From positions 7,117,001-7,181,000 of the forward strand of contig CM063250.1 of the NCBI GenBank assembly GCA_032158295.1: 64,000 nt of DNA. The letters are read 5' to 3'. Position numbers and translations under genes: made by a program. Source of the DNA: Pycnopodia helianthoides. Taxonomy: Eukaryota > Echinodermata > Asteroidea > Forcipulatida > Asteriidae. This document shows positions 44,875 through 56,900 of this stretch, piece after piece (positions within the stretch are counted from its first letter, which is position 1; every line of letters begins with the position of its first letter). Below the pieces are notes generated by a model, which worked only from the letters and a program-made list of their open reading frames with translations, ran no database searches and was not told the DNA's origin.

Positions 44875-44880
44875 AATAAA
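44875..44880 (+). terminator. Candidate polyadenylation signal of the titin-type gene
   Basis: AATAAA about 790 bases after the stop. The intervening AT-rich sequence (44,083-44,874) has no other recognisable feature and is the likely 3'UTR. Confidence 0.5.
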
Positions 44881-45197
44881 AAAATGACAACGCAGCAATT
44901 CTGTGACCAAAGCATTGTTCCTGGTCGCAAGAGTAACGCTGGCGTCTGTATTTTGATGACCAAGGAAATCCGCCGTAAGGTGAGATCCTAGAAGATCAGG
45001 CTCTCGTTCCGCAAGGAGCTCTGGAGAGCCCGATGAAGTGAAATAATAGTACTACTTGAGGAGTGGAAGGGCAAGTGCCATCCACCCTCAATCAGATGAC
45101 AGTGACGAAGGAAGCAAAGCTTCGCTTAAACATTCCGCTGTCGTCAACTAATTATAAACCAAGTGAAAAGACATTTTTAAACAGATGGCTTTATTAA

Positions 45198-45296
45198 TGA
45201 AACTTGACGCCCGAGGTGAAACTAAAAAACCTCGGAAGACGTCGAGATGAAACTCTACCAAAATCTAAGATAAGACGCAGAGGGTTGGCTGCGTCT
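45198..45296 (+). other. Cluster of short hairpins downstream of the titin-type gene
   Basis: CCGAGG (45,211) pairs with CCTCGG (45,230), and AGACGCAG (45,273) pairs with CTGCGTCT (45,289) around an 8-nt loop. TGAAACT occurs three times (45,198, 45,217, 45,248). It could be part of a long 3'UTR or a small structured RNA. Function unknown. Confidence 0.45.
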
Positions 45297-45694
45297 AAAT
45301 ATTAAGAAAAGAGGAAGACCTTGAGGGCATCTTGGGGGGCATTGTGGTGGTGCACCTCCATGTTGGCCCTCGGTCTTTCCAAAAACGTTCTATTTATTAT
45401 TTATTTCATTCAGTTTGAGGAAAGTTTTCTTTATTGGATGTTTAAAAAAAATGTTTGATCTCAAATAATTACCTGAAAGGTAGTGGCCGGAAAACTGCTG
45501 CTTTTTGTAAACGCCCTCATCTAATCATGCAACTCGTACAATGAAAACTTTCCTCATATCTTTTTTATGTTTTTGTGTTCATTATCACTTGATAATGATA
45601 CTTATTTTTGTTCCACTTTTGTTCTCGTGTAACTGCTGTGATTTTAAGTAATTTAAAGAAACAATCCGACCCGGCCCTCCGAAAGTATTGCAGT

Positions 45695-45815
45695 GTGACG
45701 TCGATATCTGATACGGATCATTTTGGTTTCGTGGTGGTAATCACTTGATCCAGCAGAACGACTCTCATTGGATAGAAGCGTATAAGTGGGCGTGTCTACA
45801 TCTTGAGTGGGCGGG
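45695..45815. promoter_or_regulatory. Promoter-like GC-rich patch in intergenic DNA
   Basis: Within 120 bp lie TGACGTCG (CRE-like), ATTGG (inverted CCAAT box), GGGCGTG and GGGCGGGG (GC box). No coding exon follows closely, so this is only motif clustering. Confidence 0.25.
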
Positions 45816-46179
45816 GTCCGGGTCTTTTGTTTTGCTTTGCTTTGTAGTTTCCCATCAGTAACTTACCATTAAAGCACAATTTAATGTTTAACAAATGACC
45901 AGAATGTTAAAATATTTCTCATAGTAGATAACAAAAAAACTTTTGACCTAATCATGAAACGGAGGGTTAAACCTAAATAAACCAAATGTTAAACTACTTG
46001 GTTTGGAATAAACCATCATGGGGATAAACTTCATACTTATCAAATGGCATTCTCGCATACCGGTAATTTACTCTGTAATGTTGTGTTTGATTACTACATA
46101 TTTTCAACCAAACAACATTAAGATACAGGAGTTAAACTCTTAAGCCATGGGAACATTCTGAACCTGCTCTCCAACCTCA

Positions 46180-46268
46180 GCCTCCTCAATCTCAACCTCC
46201 CCAACCTCAACCTCCCCAACCTCAACCTCGCCAACCTCAACCTCCCCAACCTCAACCTCCCCTGACCA
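46180..46268. repeat. 15-bp minisatellite
   Basis: CTCAACCTCCCCAAC is repeated about five to six times with single-base changes. Confidence 0.85.
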
Positions 46269-47674
46269 CAACCCTCCTTAACCCTCGCTCGGTTCTGATA
46301 GTAGGTCTTTCATTCTGGTCAGTTCTTAAACTCTATAACACTATAATGTACGAAGACCCTGATCGATTACTTTGCACTCTGCACAGCAGGCATATACTAC
46401 ACTATGAGCATTTCCTGTAGTTTTTTACTCAGAAAAACCTTTAAAATTGAAGCTTTTATGTACGGATTGAATTGTTGACAACCGAACTGTTTTTTGAAAA
46501 CTCCCAATTTTACTCGTTGTTTGTAATAGTTCTTTCTTTGTCCTCAAATGTTAAGCTTCAAGTTTTTAAAACGATTTATTGTGTTTAGAGTTAACTTATT
46601 TATTTTATGAGCTAAATACATTACTGGAATCAGGGTCTAATTATAACACAGTTAAGTAGAAGTTTGAGTTTAAGCATTGCACACAGACTGTTATCTTATT
46701 CGATTTATTCGTCTATTTTTCTCGCAGTCGTTTTCTCGTAGTAATGTTTTATTCCCCATTAGAGCTGTCTTCTGTCAATTAAACGTGCAATGCTCCGAAA
46801 AATATGTGCCATTTTGTTCCGTTTGATTTCTTCTTTTTAAAATTTGTTTGTTACTAAACTGTTTAAATACTTGAGCGGCATGCAAAGGTCTCAACTGAAG
46901 TCAGAAACAGAAATTCCGTTGGAATTCTTTTGTCAGAAAGTACCGCTGGAGTTCTAGCTCTCATTATATTCAACAGAGTGGCAGTAAGGCCTATTTATCC
47001 GAACCAATCGACTTCGGCAACAGCTTTGGCAGTTTGCTGCAACGACCGCCTTGAAGGTTGGAGAAGGACTTTTCGGCGTTCCAAAAAGTTTTACAAATCT
47101 GATGGTACTCTCTAATATAGCAGGCATGATATTTGGCCTTTAAAAAATAGTAGGACAATTTTATTGAGTACAAGGAATGGCTTACATGTATGTGCATCAG
47201 ATATATGCTTTAATATACTTTCAAGGATATTTAAATAACAATTTGTGATTCTTCTGAAGGCAAACAAATCTGAATCAGACTAAAAAAAGCGAGAAGAACA
47301 TCGTGCCTGCTAATGCTATAGATTGTTTAAGTCTCGCGCGCAGCCTAACGTTAAAAGGCGCGATTTAGTTAAAGCAAAGGTTCCCGTAAAATGTGCGAAT
47401 TCGTCGGAAACGATTTTGTTTGAGAGGATAGCCGAGTTACACTTTCAAAATCTGAGTGGAATGAGGCCCCGATTCAGAACGCAGCATTCGACACATGCAC
47501 AGCTGCATGCACTGTGATCGACTGCTGAACACGCAGGAATTGCATCCTGACACAGCTTTTGTGTATTTTTTTGTTTTTTGCAATTACAATTACCGGGTCT
47601 GTGCTTCAAAGGGAGTGATATCATTGGGATGCCGGAAAAACCAGACCATGGGGTCATCTTTCCAAAGACGGGCA

Positions 47675-47800
47675 GTGTCTTCCGAATTGGCGGCTGCGGC
47701 TTGATCAACATGATGAACAAGCGTTGAAGTATAGGCTGCCCTTAGGAACGACCTTAGTTACAGCCGCAGTCGTAGCCGCAGCCTCTAATTCGGACATAGT
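47675..47800. mobile_element. Short MITE with GC-rich inverted ends
   Basis: GTGTCTTCCGAATTGGCGGC at the left opposes GCAGCCTCTAATTCGGACAT at the right. A longer relative lies at 60,664-60,817. Confidence 0.65.
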
Positions 47801-48057
47801 CTTTTATTGATATCGTAGTCATTATGAACAATTGCGCCCTGACGGAGCTGGCACAAATCAGACATGATGATACAAGTTTTCTAATAGACATTTCTAATGA
47901 AATGACCTACTCGAGAATGTTACAATTTGGGTTCGTTGTAGCATATTATTTTTACCAACCCTGTATTTCGCGACGACATAATTCGTTCATGGAGAAAGCC
48001 TCCATGAGTTGTCGTGCAGCAAACGTAATTTAACAACCATGTCTATTAGTAATGCAG

Positions 48058-48416
48058 CGATATATCGCAATAAAGGTATACGGACATATATCGCAATAAG
48101 GTATATGGCGATATATCACAATAAGGTATACGGAGATATATCGCAATAAGGTATATGGCGATATATCACAATAAGGTATACGGAGATATATCGCAATAAG
48201 GTATATGGCGATATATCACAATAAGGTATACGGCGATATATCGCAATAAGGTATATGGCGATATATCACAATAAGGTATACGGCGATATATCGCAATAAG
48301 GTATATGGCGATATATCGCAATAAGGTATATGGCGATATATCGCAATAAGGTATATGGCGATATATCACAATAAGGTATACGGCGATATTTCGCAATAAG
48401 GTATACGGCGATATAA
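48058..48416. repeat. 25-bp minisatellite with 50-bp dimer pattern
   Basis: The unit GATATATCGCAATAAGGTATA plus four bases recurs about 14 times. Units alternate between TCGCAA/TCACAA and TATAT/TATAC variants, so a 50-bp dimer repeats. Each unit contains the palindrome GATATATC. Unit 2 of the duplication has only a single relic at ~53,630. Confidence 0.9.
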
Positions 48417-48778
48417 CGCAGTTGGCAGGTGATGTAGAACACAATACTACGGCGATGTAACGCAATAGTTGGCGATATAACTGGCGCCGTAAAAAACACG
48501 AGTTTTCTAGGAATTTAAGAATATGAACCACCATAGTACTGAATTTGAAAAGGGGTTATTATTTACCAGGAAGTTGAAAAGTTCATTCACTGTGAACTTT
48601 GTGTTATTACCATTATGCTCTAACCATGGTGTGCTAAGTGGGTCATTGTATAGCGCCAGATCACAGAGCAATGGTACATACCACATTAGTACATTTGTGG
48701 CTGGTATTAAGGTCTGCCTACCTTCGTAGCATTCACAACAGAGTTTTCATCGTCATTCTGAACTCTTCTGAACACAAT

Positions 48779-51700
48779 ATGACAACGAATCCTGCTAAAC
48801 TTGTTCGCGTTACAAGGGATGATTCTGCCGGGTGGTACCGAGTGAGTGTAGACAACGGGTACAAGGGCAGATACCCGTATGTTTGGCTGAGGGATAATTG
48901 CCGCTGCCCGCAGTGTTATCAATCATCCTCGTTGCAAAGGTCTTCCCGATTGGCTGACTTGGATCCAGAAGTGATACCTTCCACCGAGAAACTCGTCGAC
49001 GACGGCAGGGTGCTGAAGGTGATTTGGCCCGACCAGCACCGCAGCTGGTTCAGTGCAGAATGGCTCAATCGTCAGCGATTCTCGGAGTCGAAGAAGGACG
49101 TTGTGTTTAGCCCCGAGCTGCAACCATGGGGAAGGAAGGAGTTAAATGAAAACATACCCACCTTTGAATTCGATAAACTGCTAATTGATGACGAGGAGCT
49201 GTACAAATGGCTCAATGCCTTGTCCACCTTGGGTCTGGCAATCGTGAGCGATGCACCTACAGAGATGGGGGTTATCCGTAAGCTGGCCAAACGGGTTGCC
49301 TTTCTGAAGAGGACGGTGTTTGGGTAAGATTTATTTTAAAAGGGTTTGGTTCTGCCATGAATGTAGTTCTGCTTAAATGTACTGCACATCAGAGATAACC
49401 CCGGGCACACCTCTCATTCTGGAAGAACAAGGCCTCTTCTTCTTCTTCTTCTTCTTCTCTTCTTCTTCTTTTTCTTTTGTTGTTGTTGTTGTTGTCGTTG
49501 AAGGGGGGTGGGGTTGCCCTCAAGATCGTCACTCCCATTTTCGAGAGACCCTTGATCCACCCGTGGTCCTTTTTTCAAGATCACGGAACATCTCTGCCCC
49601 TGGCGTGCCCTTTCGAGGGCTTCCTGTTTGCCCTTGCCACCTGGAAATCCTGGACTCTGAACGTACCATCCTCTTTGAGACCTAAGCAATTGCATGCCCC
49701 TCCCCTTTTGAGACTCCTCTGTATTCCAGAAACACGTCTTCCATCCACTGAGACTGATGATAATCCCGTATACTTGTTCTTTTATAGGGAGGAATACCAA
49801 GTGTTGAGTAAACATGATGCAAGTAATCTGGCCTACACAACCAATTCACTTGGTTTTCACAACGATCTTCCGTACTACAACTACACACCTGGCGTAAGTA
49901 TAAAGTGTGACTTTAGATGACTAATGATGGTTCATAATGAACATTCCAAAGTGATAGCATTAATTTTGTATGACTGTTTTCTGGTCGTTGACATTTAGTT
50001 GAGGTGGCTCAGTGGTTTCTTCCCTGCCTTTCACGTGGGCCCCGGTTCGATTCCCGGACTGGATTCTTGCATGTGGATTGGGTTTTCCCTTTAAATGGGG
50101 TTTTCCTCCCTTGTCTAAAACTGAAATGTCTTCATTGTCTCTTTTTTGTTTATTTTTTCCCCACGGTTTGATGTTTCCGTTAGGATGCTTTGCCGACTAA
50201 ACAATTCAGAATCAGATTCAGAGTGAACGCTCGTTATTACACACACAGCCCACCATGAGCAGAAATCCCTATGGATAAATACCATGCAGATGTCCCCTTA
50301 CAAAATGTCGAATGTGTGAACTGGTGATGTCAGCGCCATTTTCTCAATGGCCCCCAAAATGCTTCTTGTTGGGACAAATGGTTTTGTACGCCCCCCTCTA
50401 GTTCTTTTATATAACTCTGTGACAGATGTTGAAGATCGGCCATTTTGTGTTTGGGTCCATTATAGATTCAACTGCTACACTGCATTGAGCAGGCAGGTGT
50501 AAGCGGAGGCGAGAGTCAGTTTGTGGATGGTCTGAACGTTTCAGAACAAACCCGAGAGGAATTTCCAGATGCCTATCAACTCTTACGGACTCAGGAACTT
50601 GATTTCAGCCACGCCGACCCGGAGGTCCGACTGTATCATTTGAAGTATAGGCGACCCGTGATTCAGTGAGTGTATTATGTTCCCGGAGAACTCTGCATCG
50701 GTATCTGTGCAAATCCTCCTTGGAGGAAACTCATTCGCACAGCCCTCTTGGGTACTATAGACAAATATTTGCAACTTTCCAATTGGTCGATCTGGTACAG
50801 TTTGCAGGCAGTAATCTTCGCTCGGTCTAGCGCCTAAACCAATGGCTCTGGGATGACCCCCCCCCCCCCGATTGACCTTATAACCCCCGGTCACCTCTTA
50901 ATGTATACGAACGATTCGTCGACCTCTATCAATATAAATACTGTAGCTATATAACTATGGCGTAAATCCATTGGATATTATTGTGGCATTCTGATAATAA
51001 AAAATAGGAACGACTCGATCGCAACATTAATAATTCAACTAGTTAAATTTTTCTTGCAACTTAAGTTTAATTAAATAAGGTGGTTTCTTAACAGCGAGTC
51101 CAAATCCACTTGGCAAAACGGGGTTTTCATAATGTAGGCCTACGTCACTAGGTGGTTTTAAATAGCCATATAATAGTGTTACACGTGTAGGGTTGTTTAT
51201 AACTCTTATTCAAGTCCATGATTGTGTTTTACAGGTACAACAAGTCCGGTGAATTTGAAGGTGTCGCGTACAATGACATCGCGAGGGCGTCCTATATGAA
51301 TCTCCCTGTGGAGCGGATCACTGAAATGTACAAAGCATTGGCAGTTTTCAATAAAGTTATGTATCGTCCAGAGAATGTGGTTCAACATCGACTCGAAGCG
51401 GGTAAAATCATTATTTGAAACTCACAATAATGTAAAGAAATACATAAATCCATCAAATTGAAATTCTTCACCAACATACGGGACATGATCAATTAAAATG
51501 TTAGTGAGATTTAAAAAAAAAACGGGCATTGACAACACGTGTAAATCTGTGAATATTCAGATTATTTTGTGATGACGCAATTTTGCACGTGTTCAACATG
51601 AACTGCTAAGCACTGTTGAAGATGTATATGTATTGAACTGGGGGTATCGCACAATCGGTTCCTGATTAGATATCCTATCTTTATTCGGAGATACAGATTC

Positions 51701-52437
51701 TAGGCAGGGTAACAAAATATATCAATCGATAATCGTTTCTTGTCAATGTCGGTCAAAGTTTTTCTGTGAATAGTACTTTTATTTGAGAGTTCCGATCGGG
51801 GTATTAAAACCAACTGACAGAACTATTATAGTCTTGATTGGCGACGCTAGTTTTTGTATTTTAGTCACCGGTAGTGGGTGCACATCAACTGACTTGGAGG
51901 GACTGGGCAAGTTTATGAATCTGGATCCAGATGTGTGTTTGATCATGCATATCTCTTCTCCAGTAATTTGTCTATGATATCGGCGAGCGATTTGTTTTCC
52001 GTACCACACTAGAGCCAATGCATACACGCATAAAGTATGTGCGCTTTCCCGGATCCCTTCACTGTTGACCCCCTGTCTCAAGTGTGGTACGAAAAAAAAA
52101 TTGCTATCGGCGACAGTGTAGGCAACTTTAACAACAACGTCACCAAACAAGGCTAAACTATGTACATAGCTTGAAAACAACAGTCTCTTTTCAATGTCAG
52201 CCTCACTATCGGTAAGTAGTAACTGGTTTCTATCTTTTCTGTTTAGGTGAAATAGCCACCTTCAACTGTAGGCGACTTTTTCATGATCGAAGAGCATACA
52301 CTGTTTCGGATGCAGGGCGCGCCATCTTGAAGGTGGCTACATGGATTGGGATGAAGTACAATCGCGCATGCGCATTCTGCGAAAGGACCTTTATGCTGCT
52401 ATTAATTAGACTTCTGCCTGATTCAGTGTTTTATTGA
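48779..52437 (+). CDS. BBOX1: Gamma-butyrobetaine hydroxylase-like gene, copy 1 (five exons, C-terminal frame shift)
   Basis: The enzyme is an Fe(II)/2-oxoglutarate dioxygenase making L-carnitine from gamma-butyrobetaine. Exons: 48,779-49,323; 49,788-49,893; 50,466-50,665; 51,235-51,401; 52,247-52,437, all GT/AG with consistent phases. Residues 36-46 hold WLRDNCRCPQC, the Cys-x-Cys-x2-Cys of the N-terminal zinc domain, with a His in WPDQH (~87). HND (206-208) is the metal-binding HxD, and LFHDRR (~352) gives the distal His. The start was chosen because similarity begins at MTTNPAKLV; an in-frame upstream ATG (48,638) adds no conserved sequence. In exon 5, one base is missing at ~52,320 relative to copy 2. 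The RHLEG motif with the 2-oxoglutarate-binding Arg is lost and the end becomes unrelated. This is either a real lesion or an assembly indel. Confidence 0.85.
49430..49496. repeat. (CTT)n/(GTT)n microsatellite in intron 1 of copy 1
   Basis: CTTCTTCTT runs followed by TTGTTGTTG. A shorter version lies at 54,617-54,660 in copy 2. Confidence 0.85.
49998..50230 (+). mobile_element. tRNA-Glu-like SINE in intron 2 of copy 1
   Basis: GAGGTGGCTCAGTGGTTTCT (A box) and CCCGGTTCGATTCCCGG (B box) with a TTTCAC anticodon-loop-like word between. The body includes GTGGATTGGGTTTTCCC and a T-rich region. The copy 2 version (55,145) is about 25 bp longer in the body, so copy 1 has a small internal deletion. 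Confidence 0.75.
51986..52109. mobile_element. 124-bp MITE present only in duplication unit 1
   Basis: Ends GCGATTTGTTTTCCGTACCA and TGGTACGAAAAAAAAATTGC are inverted. Both flanks carry TATCGGCGA, a candidate 8-9 bp target duplication. Unit 2 has one uninterrupted TATCGGCGA at ~57,430. Confidence 0.85.
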
Positions 52438-52545
52438 AGTCATTAAGTCCTTCGTTGATGATTGTCAACCTTTAATGAGTGAGAAATAATCCCATTAATA
52501 TCAAAAGCATGAGCAATTTGTAACCATGATCATGCTTTAATGAAT

Positions 52546-52918
52546 AAGGCCTAAACAAAATTGTTGGATTGCCCTTTCACCCGATTTTTTTCTTGGGTCG
52601 GTCGGTCGATTTTCTTTTTTTTTTTAGATGTCAAAGAATGCCCAAAACACATTGCATAAATATTTCAGAGTGAAGTAGATATGTTTGCACTTTGAAATAA
52701 AAACCTAAAGTGTTAATATGTGTCTGTAATCTATATTTTAAACAAAGGGCAACCGTATTTACCAGTTTGTAAGCATAAATATTCATGAAATCAAAATTCT
52801 GAAGTGAAAAAAGGGAAAACCACAAAAAAAAAAAAAAAAAAAAAACGCGACCGAGATTTTGCTACTTTTACGGTCGGTCGGGAAAGGGCAATCAAACAAA
52901 AACATTTTTAAGGCCTAA
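52546..52918. mobile_element. ~370-bp MITE present only in duplication unit 1, TA target
   Basis: AGGCCTAAACAAAATTGTTG and CACCCGA at the left oppose TCGGGAAAGGGCAATCAAAC to AAGGCC at the right, flanked by TA. Unit 2 at ~57,890 has the empty site. The interior has CGGTCGGTCG words on both sides and a long poly-A. Confidence 0.8.
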
Positions 52919-53963
52919 TGTACGTTTTCTTTTGAATAATAGAATGGTTGTGTATTAACTGTATAGCTTTCATTGTGGCCAAGATATAGAAAGACAAAAA
53001 TGGGGTCATTGACTACCTGTTGAAACAACAAAAAATGTTCGAAACAATATTTTTAAAATCTCTTTTTAACCCAAAATGTCTTTCTATCTAGTGTACTAAA
53101 GATAAGAACGAGTCTATATAATCAGTTCATATAAAGACACTTTATATAGAGAAAATATCTTACAAAGTGTGACCAAGTTATACTTAAGGCCAAATTTGAA
53201 AACAAAACACATGCTAGCGTCCCCGCCCGCTTCCTTTTAAGAGGCCGCCTCCTTTTTTTATATATATTTTTAAAGATACATTTTAACGATCTCTGACGAA
53301 AAAAATAAATGTTAAAATAGATAAGATCGTATTTTCAGACTTTAGCTCACCGACAAAACACACAGAAAAAAGCTGGAGACCATCTTGAAAAATAGCCCGG
53401 CCGGTTGTCTTAATTCGTCCATGCAGAAAGCCCCCATGAGTTGTCGTGCAGCAAACGTAATCGAACTCGGGCGGTAAAAAAAACAGGTTCCCAATTGAGA
53501 TACATAACAATCAGATTCTCGCTCAGGCCTGCCATGAATCGTACCGATATGGTACCGGTAGCGAAGGGTCGAGGGGATCGTTGGTCGAGGGGCTGTGGGG
53601 GTTTTAGAACAACCATGTCTATTACTAATACGGCGATGTAACGCAATAGTTGGCGATATAACGCTGTAAAAAACACGTTCTCTAGGAATTGAAGAATATC
53701 AGCAACCGTAGTAACGAATTTGAAAAGGGGTTATTATTTACCAGGTAGTTGAAAAGTTAATTCACTGTGAACGTTGTGTCATTATCCTTGTGCACTAACC
53801 TTAGTGGGCTAATGGGGTCACTGTGCAGCGCCAGATCAAAGAGCAAGGAACAGTTTAAATGGTACACCACATTTTAGTAAATTTGTGGCTGGTAAGGTCT
53901 GCCTACCTCCGTAGCATTTACATCAGAGTTTTTATCGTCATTATTAACTCTTCTGAACACAAT

Positions 53964-56900
53964 ATGACAACGAATCCCGTTGCACTTGTTCGCGTTACAA
54001 GGGATGATTCTGCCGGGTGGTACCGAGTGAGTGTAGACAACGGGTAGAAGGCAGATACCCGTATGTTTGGCTGAGGGATAATTGCCGCTGCCCGCAGTGT
54101 TATCAACCATCCTCGTCGCAAAGGTCATCCCGATTGGCTGACTTGGATCCAGAAGTGATACCTTCCACCGAGAAACTCGTCGACGACGGCAGGGTGCTGA
54201 AGGTGATTTGGCTCGACCAGCACGTCAGCTACTTCGAAGCCGGATGGCTCAATCTTCAGCGATTCTCGGAGTCGGAGAAGGACGTTGTGTGTAGCCCCGA
54301 GCTGCAACCATGGGGAAGGGAGTTGTTAAATGAAAACATACCCACCTTTGAATTCGATAAACTGCTACATGATGACGAGGAGCTGTACAAATGGCTCAAT
54401 ACCTTGTCCACCTTGGGTCTGGCAATCGTGAGCAATGCACCGACAGAGAAGGGGGTTATCCGTAAGCTGGCCGAACATGTTGCCTTCCTGAAGAGGACGG
54501 TGTTTGGGTAAGATTGTATTTAAAAGGGTTTGGTTCTGCCAGTGTAGTTCTGCTTAAAATGTACTGCACATCAGAGATAACCCCGGGCACACCTCTCATT
54601 CTGGGAGAACAAGGCCCTCTTCTTCTTCTTCTTCTTTTTTGTTTTGTTTGTTGTTGTTGAAGGGGGTGGGGTTACCCTCAAGATCGTCACTCCCATTTTC
54701 GAGAGACCCTTGATCCACCGTGGTCCTTTTTTCAAGATCACGGAACATCACTGCCCCTGGCGGGCCCTTTCGATGGCTTCCTGTTTGCCCTTGCCACCTG
54801 GAAATCCTGGACTCTGAACTTAACATCCTCTTTGAGACCTAAGCAATTGCATGCCCCGCCCCTTTTGAGACCCCTCTGTATTCCAGAAACACGTCTTTCA
54901 TCCACTGAGACTGATGATAATCCCGTATACTTGTTCTTTTATAGGGAGGAATACCAAGTGTTGAGTAAACATGATGCAAGTAATCTGGCCTACACAACCA
55001 ATTCTCTTGGTTTTCACAACGATCTTCCGTACTACAACTACACACCTGGCGTAAGTATATAGTATGACTTTAGATGATGACTAATGACGGTTCATAAATT
55101 AACATTCCAATATGATAGTATGACTGTTTTCTGGTCGTTGACATTGAGTTGAGGTGGCTGAGTGGTTTCTTCCCTGCCTTTCACGTGGGCCCCGGTTCAA
55201 TTCCCGGACTGGATTCTTGCATGTGGATTGGGTTTTCAGTCCCTACCTAACTGCGTGGGTTTTCCCTTTAAATGGGGTTTTCCTCCCTTGTGTCAAACTG
55301 AAATTTCTTCATTGTCTCTTTTTTGTTTATTTTTTCCCCACGGTGTGATGTTTCCGTTAGGATGCTTTACCACTAAACAATTCAGAATCAGATTCAGAGT
55401 GAACGCTCGTTATTACACACACAGCCCACCATGAGCACAAATCTCTATGGATAAATACCATGCAGATGTCCTCTTACAAAATGTCGGATGTGTGAACTGG
55501 TGATATGTCAGCGCCATTTTCTCAATGGCCCCCAAAATGCTTCTTGTTGAGCCGTGTCACATGGTTTTGTACGCCCCTCTAGTTTTGTTATATAACTCTG
55601 TGACAGTTGTTGAAGACCGGCCATTTTTTGTTTGGGTCCATTATAGATTCAACTGCTACACTGCATCGAGCAGGCAGACTTAAGCGGGGGCGAGAATCAG
55701 TTTGTAGACGGTCTGAACGTTTCAGAACAAATCCGAGAGGAATTTCCAGATGTCTATCAACTCTTACGGACTCAGGAACTTGATTTCAGCCACGCCGGCT
55801 CGGAGGACCGACCGTATGATTTGAAGTATAGGCGACCCATGATTCAGTGAGTGTAAAGATTCCAGGAGAACACTGCATCAGTATCTGTGCAAATCCTCCT
55901 TGTAGGAAATTCATTTTAACAGCCCTCTTGGTTACATAGGCAAATTTGCAACTTTCCCATCGGTCGATCTGGTACAGTTTGCAGGCAGTACTCTTCGCTC
56001 GGTCCTAGCGCCTGAACCAGTGGCGCTGGGATGGGCTGACGTATACACACGCTTATTGGACCACTCTCCTGACCTTATAACCCCCGGTCACCTCTTCCTG
56101 TATAGACGATGTGACCTGTGACATGTTTACAAAAGAGCCACAGAGCCTGGACTTCCGGCGGGCACATTTGTACACAGCTCAATGAAAGAATACAACAAAT
56201 CTTATGTTTTATGGAGATCGCACTGTTTGATTTTCCTCAACTTTTGATATGAAGAAAGGGGGACATCTCAAAAGCTGTACAGCTGTTGCTTTTGCAAATT
56301 TTGAAGTTATGTGAAAATTATCACACAAAATATAAATTTTCCCATTGAGCCTGTGTAGCATCTTGCCCGTCAGGAAATGCATTATAATGTACGAGGTCAC
56401 CACTCTGTAAACAATAAACTTTTCAAATGTAACATGGTCTATAGATCTATGGCGTAAATCCATTGGACAAAATAGGACCGACTCTCGATCACGACATTAA
56501 TAATTCACCTAGTTTTATTCTTCTCGCAACTTTGGTTTAAATGGGTGTTTCTTAAATAGCGATCCAAATCCACTTGGCAAAATGGGGTTTTCAGAATGTA
56601 GGCCTACGTCACTCGGTGGTTTTGAATAGTCATAGAATAACGTTATACGTGCAGGGTTGTTAATAACTGTTAATCAAGGCCGTGTGTTTTTACAGGTACA
56701 ACAAGTCCGGTGAATTTGAAGGTGTTGCGTACAATGACATCGCGAGGGCGTCCTATATGAATCTCCCTGTGGAGCGGATCACTGAAATGTACAAAGCATT
56801 GGCAGTTTTCAATAAAGTTATGTATCGTCCAGAGAATGTGGTTCAACATCGACTCGAAGCGGGTAAAATTATAATTTGAAATTCACAATAGTGTAAAGCA

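Larger units (their letters stand above)
44881..47674. other. Intergenic DNA between the titin-type gene and the BBOX1-like pair
   Basis: Besides the hairpins, promoter-like patch and 15-bp minisatellite listed separately, this stretch has only short open frames in all directions and no domain I recognise. Its composition is AT-rich with a slightly GC-richer block at 45.66-45.84 kb. Confidence 0.5.
47985..53410 (+). repeat. Tandem segmental duplication, unit 1 (carries BBOX1-like copy 1)
   Basis: It starts at TAATTCGTTCATGGAGAAAG and ends before TTAATTCGTCCATGCAGAAA at ~53,410, where unit 2 begins. Exons, introns and flanks align throughout with 53,411-58,130, and the tail 53,200-53,410 aligns with 60,841-61,010. 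Unit 1 alone has the minisatellite at 48,058, the insertion at 51,986 and the insertion at 52,546. Confidence 0.85.

Noticed and set aside
48058..48416. CRISPR array
   Set aside because: Units are directly adjacent with no unique spacers, and the genome is eukaryotic.
48166..48534. Minus-strand frame of repeated Arg-Tyr-Ile-Ala/Tyr-Cys-Asp-Ile-Ser-Pro blocks, looking like a membrane repeat protein
   Set aside because: It is the 25-bp minisatellite read in frame by chance. No start context, no domain, and it is absent from the duplicate.
48638..48778. Earlier in-frame ATG extending the hydroxylase copy 1 N-terminus by 47 residues
   Set aside because: The added sequence has no similarity to the enzyme family, and the equivalent stretch in copy 2 has diverged freely. 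The ATG at 48,779 fits the family start.
49414..49920. Frames with Phe/Leu/Val runs or Arg/Lys runs in intron 1 of the hydroxylase copies
   Set aside because: They come from the CTT/GTT microsatellite. The real exon 2 starts at 49,788 and is read in another frame.
49998..50070. Functional tRNA-Glu gene
   Set aside because: A and B boxes are present, but acceptor arms do not pair, a SINE body follows, and a second copy lies in the duplicated intron.
54017..54511. Separate open frame in copy 2 starting at a GTG
   Set aside because: GTG starts are not used in animal nuclear genes. The frame is simply exon 1 after the one-base deletion.
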